Below, in pieces: positions 33,989 to 42,344 of a stretch of 64,000 bases of DNA; the stretch's first letter is position 1; each line of letters begins with the position of its first letter. The notes beneath the pieces were generated by a model. That model saw only the letters and a list, made by a program, of their open reading frames with translations. It had not been told where the DNA came from and did no database searches. This DNA comes from Armatimonas rosea (GTDB lineage: Bacteria > Armatimonadota > Armatimonadia > Armatimonadales > Armatimonadaceae): positions 868,001-932,000 of the forward strand of contig NZ_JACHGW010000002.1 of the NCBI RefSeq assembly GCF_014202505.1, written 5' to 3'. The position numbers were made by a program, and so were the translations under genes.

Positions 33989-35680
33989 CTAGAACCTCCA
34001 AAAAGGGGCATTTTTCACAGGGCGGCTGCCGGTCACCGCGGCGCGGAGCAGCTCGATGGGGATCGGGCCCTCGTGGAGGAGGGAGTCGTGGAGCTGCTTG
34101 AGAGTCTGCCTTTGGCTGTCCCCTTGCTCCTTGGCGAGTGCCCGAAGCTGGAGCCCACCGATCATGTAGGCACACTGGTAGAGCGGGGAGTAGGCCCCGC
34201 CGATAAAGCGCCGTACCTCGCTCGTGGCGGAGAAGCGCTCGTGCCCGACCCGCTCGACCAGGAAGTCGATCATCTTCTCGGGAGTCATGGTCTTGAGGTG
34301 AAAGCCCAGCGAGACCAGGATGCGGGCGCAGCGGTGCATGCGCCAGAAGAGCATCCCCACCCGGTCCTCGGGGCTCCGTGCCCAGCTCTTATCCCAGAGC
34401 TGCATCTCCCAGTAGAGCGCCCAGCCCTCGACCAGAAACGGGGTGGCGAAGCGCTGGCGGTAGGGGCGGTAGCGCTCGGACATGTAGGACTGCAGGTGGT
34501 GGCCGGGGATGAGCTCGTGCGGGGTGACAATGCGGGTGAAGTGCTCGTTGTTGGCGCGCAGGCTCATCTCCTTATCGGCGTGGTCCATCTCCGCCAGGGG
34601 GTAGGCTACCAGCATCTTCTGGCCTCCGTAGGCGGCAAAGGGCAGGTTGCGCTGCACCTGCTTGCTGCTCATCTCCAGCCGCCAGGTCTCGATACAGAGC
34701 GGCTCCAGGGTGACCAGATCGTTCTTCTGCAGGAAGGCAATCGACTCGCGCACCTGCCCGGCGACCAGGGTGTCCTGCTCCCCCGGCGCGGCATGGAGCG
34801 TCTTCACTCTCTCCAGCGCCGCCTTGGTATTCTCACCGAGGCCCATTTCTTTCGTGGCCTTCTTGAGCTCCGTCTCACACCAGGCAAACTCCCGCTCCGC
34901 GAGCTTCATCAGCTCCTCGGGGGTGTAGGGAATGCGCTCGTAGGCCAGGTCTGCCAGGAGGGCATCGCGCCCGATCGGGTCCCCGATCAGCGGGTCGTCG
35001 TCGCGGCCCTTTACCTTGGCGGTCTCCTCTCGCAGCGCCCGGCTGTAGTCGGCGAGCTCACGGCGGAGAGCTTCGTAGGGAGTCTTGCACCACCAGGTCA
35101 CCAAGGGATGGAAGCCATCGTAGTGGGCGTACCAGGTCGCCAGGGTGCGTGCGAGGCCATCGAGGGCGCGCGCCGTGCGCAGGGCAAGGGTGGGGGAGAT
35201 ATTGCGTTTCTGCGCTCGCGCTGCCTTGAGCTCTTTTGAGAGCGCATCGAGCGTGGCGGCAAAGCGCTCGCCATTGGGTGCCTCCACACGGCCCCGCGCC
35301 TCCTCCAGCGCGACCAGCTTGGGTGCAAAGGGAATCAGGGGGAGCATCTCCGCCTCGCGCTGGGCCGCCAGGGCCGCCTGCGCGTCTTCGTGCTTCAGGT
35401 AGCCATCCAGGAGCAGCCAGTCGATCCTTGCCCCGGTGCCCAGCTTGTCGTAGTCCAGCGCATCGAGTGTCTTGCGCCACTCCGCACGAAACGCGGCCAT
35501 GCGCTTCTGGAGGGTGGGGGAGAACTCCGTGTCGTAGAAGCGGTTGAGACCCGCCTCGTCGGTCTGAAAGCGCCGGAGCAGCGGCTCCAGGCTGTCGTCG
35601 GTGGCACGGGAGGGCTGTGCGTAGGCGGGCGAGAGCACGACAAGGGCAGCGATGGCGGCAAAGAGGGCTTTGGAGAGCAT
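33989..35680 (-). CDS. DUF885 family secreted metallopeptidase-like protein
   Basis: 563 residues with a signal peptide (MLSKALFAAIAALVVLSPAYAQ). The DUF885 fold is alpha-helical and thermolysin-like; the zinc motif HELIPGHHLQSY is present about residue 395, with the FLVEGWALYWE helix giving the third ligand. It probably hydrolyses peptides in the periplasm; substrate unknown. A consensus TATAAT lies only 5 bases before ATG 35680, so even this exported protein seems to use a leaderless message. Confidence 0.9.
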   Translation of the reverse strand: MLSKALFAAIAALVVLSPAYAQPSRATDDSLEPLLRRFQTDEAGLNRFYDTEFSPTLQKRMAAFRAEWRKTLDALDYDKLGTGARIDWLLLDGYLKHEDAQAALAAQREAEMLPLIPFAPKLVALEEARGRVEAPNGERFAATLDALSKELKAARAQKRNISPTLALRTARALDGLARTLATWYAHYDGFHPLVTWWCKTPYEALRRELADYSRALREETAKVKGRDDDPLIGDPIGRDALLADLAYERIPYTPEELMKLAEREFAWCETELKKATKEMGLGENTKAALERVKTLHAAPGEQDTLVAGQVRESIAFLQKNDLVTLEPLCIETWRLEMSSKQVQRNLPFAAYGGQKMLVAYPLAEMDHADKEMSLRANNEHFTRIVTPHELIPGHHLQSYMSERYRPYRQRFATPFLVEGWALYWEMQLWDKSWARSPEDRVGMLFWRMHRCARILVSLGFHLKTMTPEKMIDFLVERVGHERFSATSEVRRFIGGAYSPLYQCAYMIGGLQLRALAKEQGDSQRQTLKQLHDSLLHEGPIPIELLRAAVTGSRPVKNAPFWRF

Positions 35681-35685
35681 GCCCC

Positions 35686-35691
35686 ATTATA
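35686..35691 (-). promoter_or_regulatory. -10 box of the DUF885 gene (leaderless type)
   Basis: TATAAT on the minus strand, 5 bases before ATG 35680. Confidence 0.65.
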
Positions 35692-35782
35692 CTTTCCTGG
35701 TAGTTTTACTGCCTAGTGCTATTTTGAGCCGCTCCGAATAATCCAATTGTTCGTGCAATGGAATGAAAGAAATTGATATTTA

Positions 35783-36595
35783 ATGATTAATAATGCTCGT
35801 TTAATGGTCGCTCTCTCTGCTCTCTTCTCTGTTCTCCTGGGAGGCAGTGCGGCCCATGCCCAGATTGGGATCTACCTGAATGCTCCCCGGACCTCCAACT
35901 CGATCTTCTCCAACACCAAGGTGGAGACCTTCAACGCGCTGGCGACCGGGAATATCACCAGCGACTACACGTCGGTGATCGGCACCTACCACGCGACCGC
36001 CTCTGCGCCGCTCAATATCGAGCGGGGAAATGTGGCATGGGCGTTCGATGGCACCAAGCACATGGCGGTGGGGGCGCAGTCGGGCTCCACGGGGGCGGTG
36101 AGCCTTCTCTTTGCCAACCGGCAGAGCTACTTTGGCTTTGGCTGGGCCGCCGGCGATAGCCAGAACCGCATGGATTTTTATCGGGGCAACACGCTGCTGG
36201 GCTCGTTCTCCACGGCGACCATCCAGAGCATCCTGGGGGGCTCCACCGTGACCGCTATCAATGGCTCGACCTACAATACCTCGACCTACCGAGGTCAGCC
36301 TGCCAGCCCTAGCACCAATAGCGGGGAGAACTATGCCTTTGTGAACTTCTTTGCCAAGAACGGCTTCCAGTTCGACCGCATCGACTTCTGGAACAACAAC
36401 CGTAGCAGTGGCTTTGAGTCGGACAACCACACGATCCTGACCTCGGGGAGTGCCAGTCCTTCGGGGAGCCTGGTCTATGTCACCTCCACCGTGAACCCGG
36501 TCGGCCTCTCCGCCCCCGAGCCCTCCCTGAGCCTGGGGCTGCTGCTGGTCCTGCCCATCGCTCTGGGATTTACCAAGCGCCGCGCGGTAGCCTAG
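35783..36595 (+). CDS. PEP-CTERM sorting domain protein
   Basis: 270 residues. A signal peptide (LSALFSVLLGGSAAHAQ) is followed by a beta-rich, Ser/Thr/Asn-rich body and the C-terminal sorting tag APEPSLSLGLLLVLPIALGF then KRRAVA. PEP-CTERM proteins are cut and exported by exosortase and often end up in the outer matrix. The body (FAKNGFQFDRIDFWN) resembles other cell-surface PEP-CTERM proteins but I cannot name its ligand. An internal ATG at 35804 could be the true start. The 100-base upstream gap is AT-rich. Confidence 0.87.
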   Translation: MINNARLMVALSALFSVLLGGSAAHAQIGIYLNAPRTSNSIFSNTKVETFNALATGNITSDYTSVIGTYHATASAPLNIERGNVAWAFDGTKHMAVGAQSGSTGAVSLLFANRQSYFGFGWAAGDSQNRMDFYRGNTLLGSFSTATIQSILGGSTVTAINGSTYNTSTYRGQPASPSTNSGENYAFVNFFAKNGFQFDRIDFWNNNRSSGFESDNHTILTSGSASPSGSLVYVTSTVNPVGLSAPEPSLSLGLLLVLPIALGFTKRRAVA

Positions 36596-36975
36596 CGCTG
36601 TGTGAACGCATCGCAGACATCGACCTCTTGCCGCCACTCCGGCGGCGGCCAGAGGTGCATGCGTGCACGGCGGGATGGGGCCGCGAGGAGTGCGGCTTGC
36701 TGGGTGCGGAAGCAGCCAAAGTTCCCATTGAGGCCATAGGTTGGCTCCACCGCTCCCCAGCGGCAGCTAAAGCAAAAGCGGAGAGTCGCCCCCACAGGAA
36801 GCTGCGCGACCAAGCGCTCTAAGACGGTATCAAAGTAGATATCGCCGTCTTGCGCGACAAGCTCCCCGTGTGCCGTTTTCAAGGTCACGGTCAGCGACGA
36901 CGAAGCCGCGTGCTGGAGCGCGACCGTCAGCGTCACTTCCTCAGACTGCCCGTCTTGGATCAGGGTGAGGGGCAC
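36592..36975 (-). pseudogene. DUF6304-like gene, 3' part (possible frameshift fragment)
   Basis: 127 residues from GTG 36975. The segment TLRFCFSCRWGAVEPTYGLNGNFGCFR resembles, from memory, the C-terminal end of DUF6304 proteins, split over two neighbouring reading frames here. Upstream in this frame the DNA still encodes RHCEYGFSVPLTL, which continues the protein sense before the annotated GTG. Together with the 36960-37190 gene it looks like one gene of about 200 codons broken by a one-base shift near 36990-37010. Two separate coupled genes remain possible. Confidence 0.5.
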
Positions 36976-37190
36976 GGAAAACCCATACTCGCAGTGGCGG
37001 GCGTGTTGTGAACGAGCGAGAAGCCCGCCAGCCGCTCGGGAAGCGTGTCTTCGTCGGGCTCCAAGTCCTCCAGCGTGATGTAGGAAAACCGCACGCCCCG
37101 GATTGTCACCGCGTAGGTCGTTCCCTCCAGCTCAAAGAACACCGCCTCCTCGCCGTGGGCATCGCGGTAGTATCCAGGAAAGCGCTTCAC
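36960..37190 (-). pseudogene. DUF6304-like gene, 5' part (possible frameshift fragment)
   Basis: 76 residues starting MKRFPGYYRDAHGEEAVFFE, then IRGVRFSYITLEDLEPDED, which resembles the N-terminus of DUF6304-type proteins. The sense ends around FSLVHNT; the last residues (TPATASMGFPCPSP) look like out-of-frame reading. It overlaps the 3' fragment by 16 bases in another frame. No slippery heptamer is evident, so a mutation or sequencing error is more likely than programmed shifting. Confidence 0.5.
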
Positions 37191-37215
37191 AGAGTCAGTC
37201 TACCCAACGAAGCTT

Positions 37216-37908
37216 TCACCGAATGTGCTGAAGATACTCTTCCCGGCTGGTATAGCGTCGGTGCGTCAGGGTGAGTCCAAGCGCTCGTGCTTCTTCTGTG
37301 AGCTCCGGGACCTCTGCGGCGTGGAATTCGTGCTGGAGCAGTAAGGGCTCCCCGGACCGAAGCGTCTCTCGTAGAGCAAGCGTGCTGAAGAACGAAAAGT
37401 CCGCGAAGCGGCGGACGAACTTGAGCTGTGCGGCGGTGACGGGCTGCGTCACTGCGGTGAGCGAGAGTGCTCCTACGCTGTCGTAGTAGGAGCGAAATGG
37501 GACAAGCTCAACCTGCGAGCCATCATGCCAGCCTCTCTGGGATTTCCACCAGCTCACGTCGTAGGCAATCTCTGCGAGGTCATCCGGGAGGGTGCGTGCG
37601 ATTGGCTCGGAGCAGACATGATTCACGAACGCATCGGGGAGGCGGACGTGATGCACTTCCAAATAATGAGCGAGTCCGCTCGGCCACTCATAATAGCCAT
37701 CCGTTTGATTGTAGCTTCCGTTAGGAGTGCCACAGAGACGGCAAAAACTAAACCCTGCACACGCGACCCAGCACTCCCCCTTCTTGAGATACTCCACCAC
37801 CTTGGCTTGGAGTGTGGGGTCTTGACTTAGGTCCACAAAACAGATGGGATGGGGCCATGTGAGATTGTCGTCGCTCTTCCAGTAGCCGAGGGCACGAAGC
37901 TCTTGCAT
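37216..37908 (-). CDS. Hypothetical protein with C-x2-C motif
   Basis: 230 residues, no signal peptide or membrane segment. CRLCGTPNGSYNQTDGYYEW followed by LAHYLEVHHVRLPDAFVNHV resembles a conserved uncharacterised bacterial family, with one CxxC pair and several His that could bind zinc. A TAAAAT box lies 5 bases before ATG 37908, supporting this start. It is separated from the DUF6304-like fragments by about 25 bases and may share a transcript with them. Function unknown. Confidence 0.75.
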   Translation of the reverse strand: MQELRALGYWKSDDNLTWPHPICFVDLSQDPTLQAKVVEYLKKGECWVACAGFSFCRLCGTPNGSYNQTDGYYEWPSGLAHYLEVHHVRLPDAFVNHVCSEPIARTLPDDLAEIAYDVSWWKSQRGWHDGSQVELVPFRSYYDSVGALSLTAVTQPVTAAQLKFVRRFADFSFFSTLALRETLRSGEPLLLQHEFHAAEVPELTEEARALGLTLTHRRYTSREEYLQHIR

Positions 37909-37913
37909 GGCCT

Positions 37914-37919
37914 ATTTTA
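37914..37919 (-). promoter_or_regulatory. -10 box of the 37216-37908 gene (leaderless type)
   Basis: TAAAAT on the minus strand, 5 bases before ATG 37908; it abuts repeat D copy 1. Confidence 0.6.
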
Positions 37920-37952
37920 CCCGGCGCGTTTTCCGCCGGTTGGAAACCGGCG
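37919..37952 (+). repeat. Repeat family D copy 1
   Basis: 34 bases matching 60985-61017 except for one inserted G. The core is the hairpin CCGCCGGTT-GG-AAACCGGCG. Confidence 0.85.
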
Positions 37953-37968
37953 TCTGCAATGGCCTTCG

Positions 37969-38026
37969 GCCGCAAAGCCCGTGCCGGGCTGGAGATTTTG
38001 TAGCCCGGCACGGGCTTTGCGGCGGA
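37969..38026. repeat. Palindrome containing dispersed repeat copy 2
   Basis: GCCGCAAAGCCCGTGCCGGG and its reverse complement flank GGAGATTTTG. The right half (38001-38026) is identical to 7071-7096. It lies between a divergently read gene and the ppc 3' end and could terminate ppc. Confidence 0.85.
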
Positions 38027-38065
38027 GGAACGACGCCACTGTTGACGCCTAATTCTATTGGGCGC

Positions 38066-40831
38066 CTACCCCGTGCTCTGCATGGCGGCGGCGATTCCGG
38101 TGATGGAGAGGAGAATGGCCTCGCGCAACAGATCGCTCTCGCCTTCTTTTTCCTGCCGCTCCATCAGCGCGACTTGCAGCAGGGAGAGCGGCAGGACGGC
38201 GGGGTTTCGTAGGTGAACGGTGGCGCGGACAACCGGGGCGTGGCTCATGAGCTCGCCGTCTTGGCCGGTGATGCGCTTGACCCAGCTAACGGTGCGCTCG
38301 TGCTCCTCGGCGATTAGGTTGTGGAACTTATCGCGCAGTGCTGGATCGTCGCAGCGGTCCGCGTAGAGCTTGGCGGTGGGCAGGTGCGTGCGGGTGAGCT
38401 CGAGCTGCGCGTTGTCCACGACTGCCTTGAAGAACGCCCAGTCCTTCCAGAGCGACTGCATAAACGCCAGCTTGGTAGGATCGTCGCCGCTGTACCACTC
38501 CAGCGCCGTGCCCAGGCCAAACCAGCCGGGGACAATGTAGCGGCTCTGAATCCAGGCAAAGACCCAGGGAATGGCGCGCAGGTCATCGACACTGGCGAGG
38601 GCCTTCCCCGAGCGCGAGACCGGGCGCGATGCGATAGGGAGCTTGCTGATATGGGCGATGGGAGTCGCTTGCGCAAAGAACGTCCAGAAGCTCGGGTCCT
38701 CGTGGACCATGGCGCGGTAGAACTCCCGACTCTTCTGTGCCATCTGTACCAGCGCGGCCTTGCCCTCCTCGCTCTCCTGTGCCTGGCGGCGCGGGTTGGC
38801 GGCTTGGAGCGCGGCATTGACAATCTGCTCCAGGTGCCGGTGCGCGATCGGGGCGAGGCCGTAGCGGAAGGAGATCACCTCCCCCTGCTCGGTGAAGCGG
38901 ATGCGGCCATCGAAGCTACCGGGCGGCTGTGCGAGGATCGCCTTGTTGGCGCGGCCCCCGCCCCGCCCGACTGTCCCGCCGCGCCCGTGGAAGAGCCGCA
39001 GAGTGATCCCCGCCTCGTGGCAGACCTGCGCGATCTTCTCCTGGGTCGCTTGCAGTGCCCAGTTCGCGGCGAGAAAGCCACCGTCCTTGCTGGAGTCCGA
39101 GTAGCCTAGCATGATCTCTTGAAAGTTCTTGCGGGTGGCCAGGTGCGCCTTGTACTCCGGGATCTTGAAGACCTCGGCCATGAGCTCCCCGCAGTGGTGC
39201 AGGTCGTCGATTGTCTCAAAGAGCGGGACGATATCCAGCTCCCCAGCAAGCCCCACTTCTTTGGCGAGGAGCAGGGGCTCCAAGAGATCGCTGGCACCGT
39301 GGGTCATGCTGATGATGTAGCAGACCACGCTCTGGGGGGAGAGCTCGCGGCGGGCGCGGCGGATCACCTCGAAGACATCGAGCACCTCGCGGGTCTGGGC
39401 CGAGAGGGGGGCATCGCGGCTGACTAGGGGCCGCGGCGAGCGCAGCTCCCAGCGCAGGATGGCGACTTTTTCCTCCTCGGAGAGGGCGGCGTAGTTGGCG
39501 GTCACCCCGGCGAGCGAGAGGATCTCGGTGACCGCTTTTACATGGACATCGCTGTGCTGGCGGACATCGAGCGGGGCGAGGTGGAAGCCAAAGGTGCGCG
39601 CCTGCACTAGCAAGTCCGCCACATCGCCCGCATCGGCGACCGAGCCCGCGTGGTTGCGGCGGAGCGCGTCTTGCAGGAGAGTCAGATCGGCCAGAAACGC
39701 ATCGGCGCTCTTGTAGGCATGGGGCGCCTCGCTGAGGGTGGCCAGCAGGCGCTCGCGGATACAGAGGAGCTTGAGCACGTACGGCTCTCCGATATGGCGC
39801 AGGCGGCGGCTCTCGGGGAGGGGGACCTCGGCCAGATCGCGCTCGACCGACCCCAGCAGCGGGTCTCCGGCGGCGATACGCTTGACCGAGAGGGTGAGGG
39901 CACGGCGGACACTCTCCACCCGCTCCACAAAGAACTCCAGCGCGATCCGGCGGTGCTCTTTCAGGGTCTCCCAGGTGATCTTGGCGGTGACATTCGGGTT
40001 GCCGTCGCGGTCGCCCCCCACCCAGGAGCGGTAGCTGACAAAGACCGGGATCGTAAACTCGACACCCGGGTAGCTCTCGTCGAGGGCGCGCCGCAGGTCC
40101 GCATGGAGCCAGGCCACCACCTTAAAGATCGTCTTCTCAAAGAAGTAGAGCGCGTTGCGTGCCTCCTCCGGGACCGTGATGGGGGTGATGCGAATCTCAT
40201 CGGTCTGCCAGAGCTCGGTGAGGGCGCGGCGGAGGTTCTCATCGGCGCGGACACTGGGATCGCCCTCTAGCGGCTGGTCCAGGTGCGAGCCATCGGCGGT
40301 CTGGGCGCGCAGGGCCAGTCCCTCGGCCACCCGGAGCAGCTTATCGAGCACCGCGCGGCGGCGTGCCTCGGTGGGGTGGGCGGTGAGGGTGGGGCAGATC
40401 TCGATTTGGTTGAGAAGCTTCTGCATCTCCGGGGCGGTGAGGCCCTGCTCTTTTAGCTTGCGAATCCCCTCACGGATCGACTCCGAGCGCGGCTCGGTGC
40501 GTCCCCGATTGACCCGGACGATCTCTTTCTGCTCGGCGGTATTGAGGAGCTGAAAGAGCACGGTCACCGCGCGCAAGAGCCGCGCGCAGGTCGCGGCATC
40601 GGCGAGCTCGGGGAGGGCTTCGAGGAGCTTGGCGGGGGTCATGGCCTCCTCGTGTGCGGTCTCCATCAGCTTGCGGGAGAGGGCAACAAACGCGCCGCCT
40701 TCCTGCTCGGTCAGCACCTCCGAGAACAGCGCCTCAAGACGCTCGATATCCGCGGAGAGGGGGGCGGGAAGCCCGCAGGCACGTGGCTGAAGCCCGGCGA
40801 TGGTGGGGGAGGGCACGGAGGGGGACGACAT
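38066..40831 (-). CDS. ppc: Phosphoenolpyruvate carboxylase
   Basis: 921 residues. Carboxylates PEP with bicarbonate to oxaloacetate, refilling the TCA cycle. Catalytic signatures: LTAHPTEARRRAVLDKLLR (active-site His), LGYSDSSKDGGFLAANWAL, and FHGRGGTVGRGGG (glycine-rich loop). The C-terminus ends SITGIAAAMQSTG, matching the family's buried tail. Length is normal. Start ATG 40831 lies 6 bases from a TACAAT box. It is transcribed alone. Confidence 0.96.
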   Translation of the reverse strand: MSSPSVPSPTIAGLQPRACGLPAPLSADIERLEALFSEVLTEQEGGAFVALSRKLMETAHEEAMTPAKLLEALPELADAATCARLLRAVTVLFQLLNTAEQKEIVRVNRGRTEPRSESIREGIRKLKEQGLTAPEMQKLLNQIEICPTLTAHPTEARRRAVLDKLLRVAEGLALRAQTADGSHLDQPLEGDPSVRADENLRRALTELWQTDEIRITPITVPEEARNALYFFEKTIFKVVAWLHADLRRALDESYPGVEFTIPVFVSYRSWVGGDRDGNPNVTAKITWETLKEHRRIALEFFVERVESVRRALTLSVKRIAAGDPLLGSVERDLAEVPLPESRRLRHIGEPYVLKLLCIRERLLATLSEAPHAYKSADAFLADLTLLQDALRRNHAGSVADAGDVADLLVQARTFGFHLAPLDVRQHSDVHVKAVTEILSLAGVTANYAALSEEEKVAILRWELRSPRPLVSRDAPLSAQTREVLDVFEVIRRARRELSPQSVVCYIISMTHGASDLLEPLLLAKEVGLAGELDIVPLFETIDDLHHCGELMAEVFKIPEYKAHLATRKNFQEIMLGYSDSSKDGGFLAANWALQATQEKIAQVCHEAGITLRLFHGRGGTVGRGGGRANKAILAQPPGSFDGRIRFTEQGEVISFRYGLAPIAHRHLEQIVNAALQAANPRRQAQESEEGKAALVQMAQKSREFYRAMVHEDPSFWTFFAQATPIAHISKLPIASRPVSRSGKALASVDDLRAIPWVFAWIQSRYIVPGWFGLGTALEWYSGDDPTKLAFMQSLWKDWAFFKAVVDNAQLELTRTHLPTAKLYADRCDDPALRDKFHNLIAEEHERTVSWVKRITGQDGELMSHAPVVRATVHLRNPAVLPLSLLQVALMERQEKEGESDLLREAILLSITGIAAAMQSTG

Positions 40832-40837
40832 GCCGCT

Positions 40838-40843
40838 ATTGTA
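40838..40843 (-). promoter_or_regulatory. -10 box of ppc (leaderless type)
   Basis: TACAAT on the minus strand, 6 bases before ATG 40831. Confidence 0.62.
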
Positions 40844-40903
40844 TCGCGGCTTGGTTTCGTCCCGGTTTCGGTCGTAGGAAAGAGGCTTGGGAGTGGGGTG
40901 AAA

Positions 40904-40987
40904 CGGAGAGGGTGGGATTCGAACCCACGGAGCTTGCGCTCATCCGCTTTCGAGGCGGACGCACTAGACCAACTATGCGACCTCTCC
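40904..40987 (-). tRNA. tRNA-Ser (anticodon CGA)
   Basis: Acceptor GGAGAGG pairs with CCTCTCC. The anticodon loop CTCGAAA sits on a CCGC/GCGG stem, a long variable arm (GAGCGCAAGCTC) is present, and the T arm is GGGTTCGAATCCC. CCA is not encoded. Confidence 0.95.
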
Positions 40988-41002
40988 AGGTCTAAAGTTA
41001 AA

Positions 41003-41077
41003 TCCCGTCGGAGGGATTCGAACCCCCGGCCGTTCCCTTAGGACGGGACTGCTCTATCCGGGCTGAGCTACGACGGG
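41003..41077 (-). tRNA. tRNA-Arg (anticodon CCT)
   Basis: Acceptor CCCGTCG pairs with CGACGGG. The D arm is GCTCAGCCCGGATAGAGC, the anticodon loop GTCCTAA, and the T arm GGGGGTTCGAATCCCTC. CCA is not encoded. Confidence 0.94.
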
Positions 41078-41183
41078 AAAACACCGACGAACACTACAAA
41101 CACCAACGAACCGACAGGCTTGCAATTCTATCGCGAAATGCTCAGAGCGTCAAGAGTGTTCCCCAGGAAAGCCCAAGGTGCGG

Positions 41184-41189
41184 TAGAAT
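41184..41189 (+). promoter_or_regulatory. -10 box of the hfq operon (leadered)
   Basis: TAGAAT about 43 bases before ATG 41232; the leader carries a strong GAGGAGG ribosome site. Confidence 0.5.
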
Positions 41190-41231
41190 ACACTGCATTT
41201 CAGTAGCCTATAAGGTGAGGAGGAAATTACA

Positions 41232-41375
41232 ATGCGAATTCGAGCAAAAGAGTTGCGTCAGCTATGGAAGCGTAAGGAAGAAGTCTACAAGGCCCGTACG
41301 AAGACGACCCCGGGAACGACCGTGGAAGCGAAGGCTGCCAAGCCTGCCCGCTCTGCCAAGAAGGGCGAGGAGTAA
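41232..41375 (+). CDS. Small basic protein upstream of hfq
   Basis: 47 residues: MRIRAKELRQLWKRKEEVYK followed by a Thr/Ala/Lys-rich tail (KAAKPARSAKKGEE). It has a strong Shine-Dalgarno (GAGGAGG, about 41217-41223) 8 bases upstream and ends three bases before the hfq ATG, so the two are co-translated. The charge suggests RNA, ribosome or nucleoid binding. I do not recognise the family; the N-terminus superficially resembles small ribosomal proteins such as L29 but is not that. Confidence 0.75.
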   Translation: MRIRAKELRQLWKRKEEVYKARTKTTPGTTVEAKAAKPARSAKKGEE

Positions 41376-41378
41376 ACC

Positions 41379-41606
41379 ATGGATTTTGGCCCCAGCCGGG
41401 ATCGGATGCCCACCATTCAGCTAAGCTCCGCCGCGATGATTCGCCTTCGGGACGAGCATGCTACTCTGGCCTTTCTGCTGGTTAATGGGCAGACGCTGAC
41501 CGGTCAGGTGAAGTGGTTTGATGACTTTACGATCAACGTGCTGACCACGGAAGGGCGCGAGATTACCCTCCAGAAGCACGCCGTCATCTACTACCACGTC
41601 GCCTAA
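41379..41606 (+). CDS. hfq: Hfq family RNA-binding protein
   Basis: 75 residues with an Sm-like fold: LAFLLVNGQTLTGQVKWFDD (Sm1, including the G-x-V-x-x-F/Y-D pattern of Hfq) and LQKHAVIYYHV (Sm2; the canonical KHA is kept). Hfq rings pair small RNAs with mRNAs. The N-terminal extension before MPTIQLSSAAMIRLRD is about nine residues longer than usual; ATG 41406 is an alternative start. The C-terminal tail is very short. Confidence 0.87.
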   Translation: MDFGPSRDRMPTIQLSSAAMIRLRDEHATLAFLLVNGQTLTGQVKWFDDFTINVLTTEGREITLQKHAVIYYHVA

Positions 41607-41660
41607 TCTCTCCCTGTCCTACCCCCACCGCTTCGTTGGGGGTAGGGCGCTGGAAAAAGA

Positions 41661-42344
41661 ATGATCCTTCCCCCTCAGGCTCTCTCCAATCTAAAGCTCC
41701 CCGTGGTGCTGACCAAGGCCCAGGTCGTTGAGCGGCTCAATGCGGTCCCCGGGTTTATCCTCGTCAATCCCATGGGCAATGCCCTGACCGCCAAGGGCAA
41801 CGAGGAAAAGGCCCGCCCCAGCGTGGGGGTGTTTCTGCGGCAAAAAGGGGCCACAGACTTCCTGGCGAACCTGAAAAAACGTGATGCAAGCCTGACCGAG
41901 GGGCTCAAGCTCAAGGTCGTGGGGCTGGGGGAGCTCTACCAGCGTGCCTCGAACCCGCAGGAAGGGATCGCGCTGGCCTTTGTCCCCGATCCCGCGGAGA
42001 TGGAGCAGGCACGCCAGCTTCTCAAACAGCAAGGCAAGCCCGAGACGATCGCGGGGGTGCCGCTGTTTATGGGAGAGCTCACCGGCAAGGGGCTCCTCAA
42101 TATCACCCAGAATGGCAAGACCATTGTCCCCGCCTTCTTCTCCCTCGCCGACCTGACCAGCCTGCTGGAGCGCTACAACAAGTCCCGGCCCGAGGGAAGC
42201 CCCGAGGCGCGGCCCGTGCTGACGACCCTGGAGTTTCTGGTCGACTCGTGGCAGAAGACCCCTGACCCTGGCCTGATGCAGATCTACCCGGTCGCCCCGA
42301 AGCTTGCCTTTGACGAAGCCAAGGCCGTCACGGGCGGCTCGTGA
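41661..42344 (+). CDS. Tic22-like protein
   Basis: 227 residues resembling the Tic22 family of cyanobacteria and plastids: VGVFLRQKGATDFLANLKK, ASNPQEGIALAFVPDPAE, ARQLLKQQG, GVPLFMGELTGKGLLNITQ and VPAFFSLADLTSLLERY follow the order of two repeated halves. Cyanobacterial Tic22 is periplasmic and helps outer-membrane protein biogenesis, but no signal peptide is visible here, so the location is unclear. It overlaps the next gene (GTGA at 42341). Confidence 0.78.
   Translation: MILPPQALSNLKLPVVLTKAQVVERLNAVPGFILVNPMGNALTAKGNEEKARPSVGVFLRQKGATDFLANLKKRDASLTEGLKLKVVGLGELYQRASNPQEGIALAFVPDPAEMEQARQLLKQQGKPETIAGVPLFMGELTGKGLLNITQNGKTIVPAFFSLADLTSLLERYNKSRPEGSPEARPVLTTLEFLVDSWQKTPDPGLMQIYPVAPKLAFDEAKAVTGGS

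Noticed and set aside
33908-35239. 443-codon plus-strand frame
   Set aside because: It is antisense to the DUF885 gene, whose zinc motif and signal peptide are clear; the frame is a by-product of GC-rich codon bias.
36960-37010. Programmed ribosomal frameshift
   Set aside because: No slippery heptamer or downstream stimulatory stem was visible at the junction; mutation or sequencing error is simpler.
41232-41375. Ribosomal protein L29 (rpmC)
   Set aside because: Only short basic helix similarity; the length, tail and hfq context do not fit L29.
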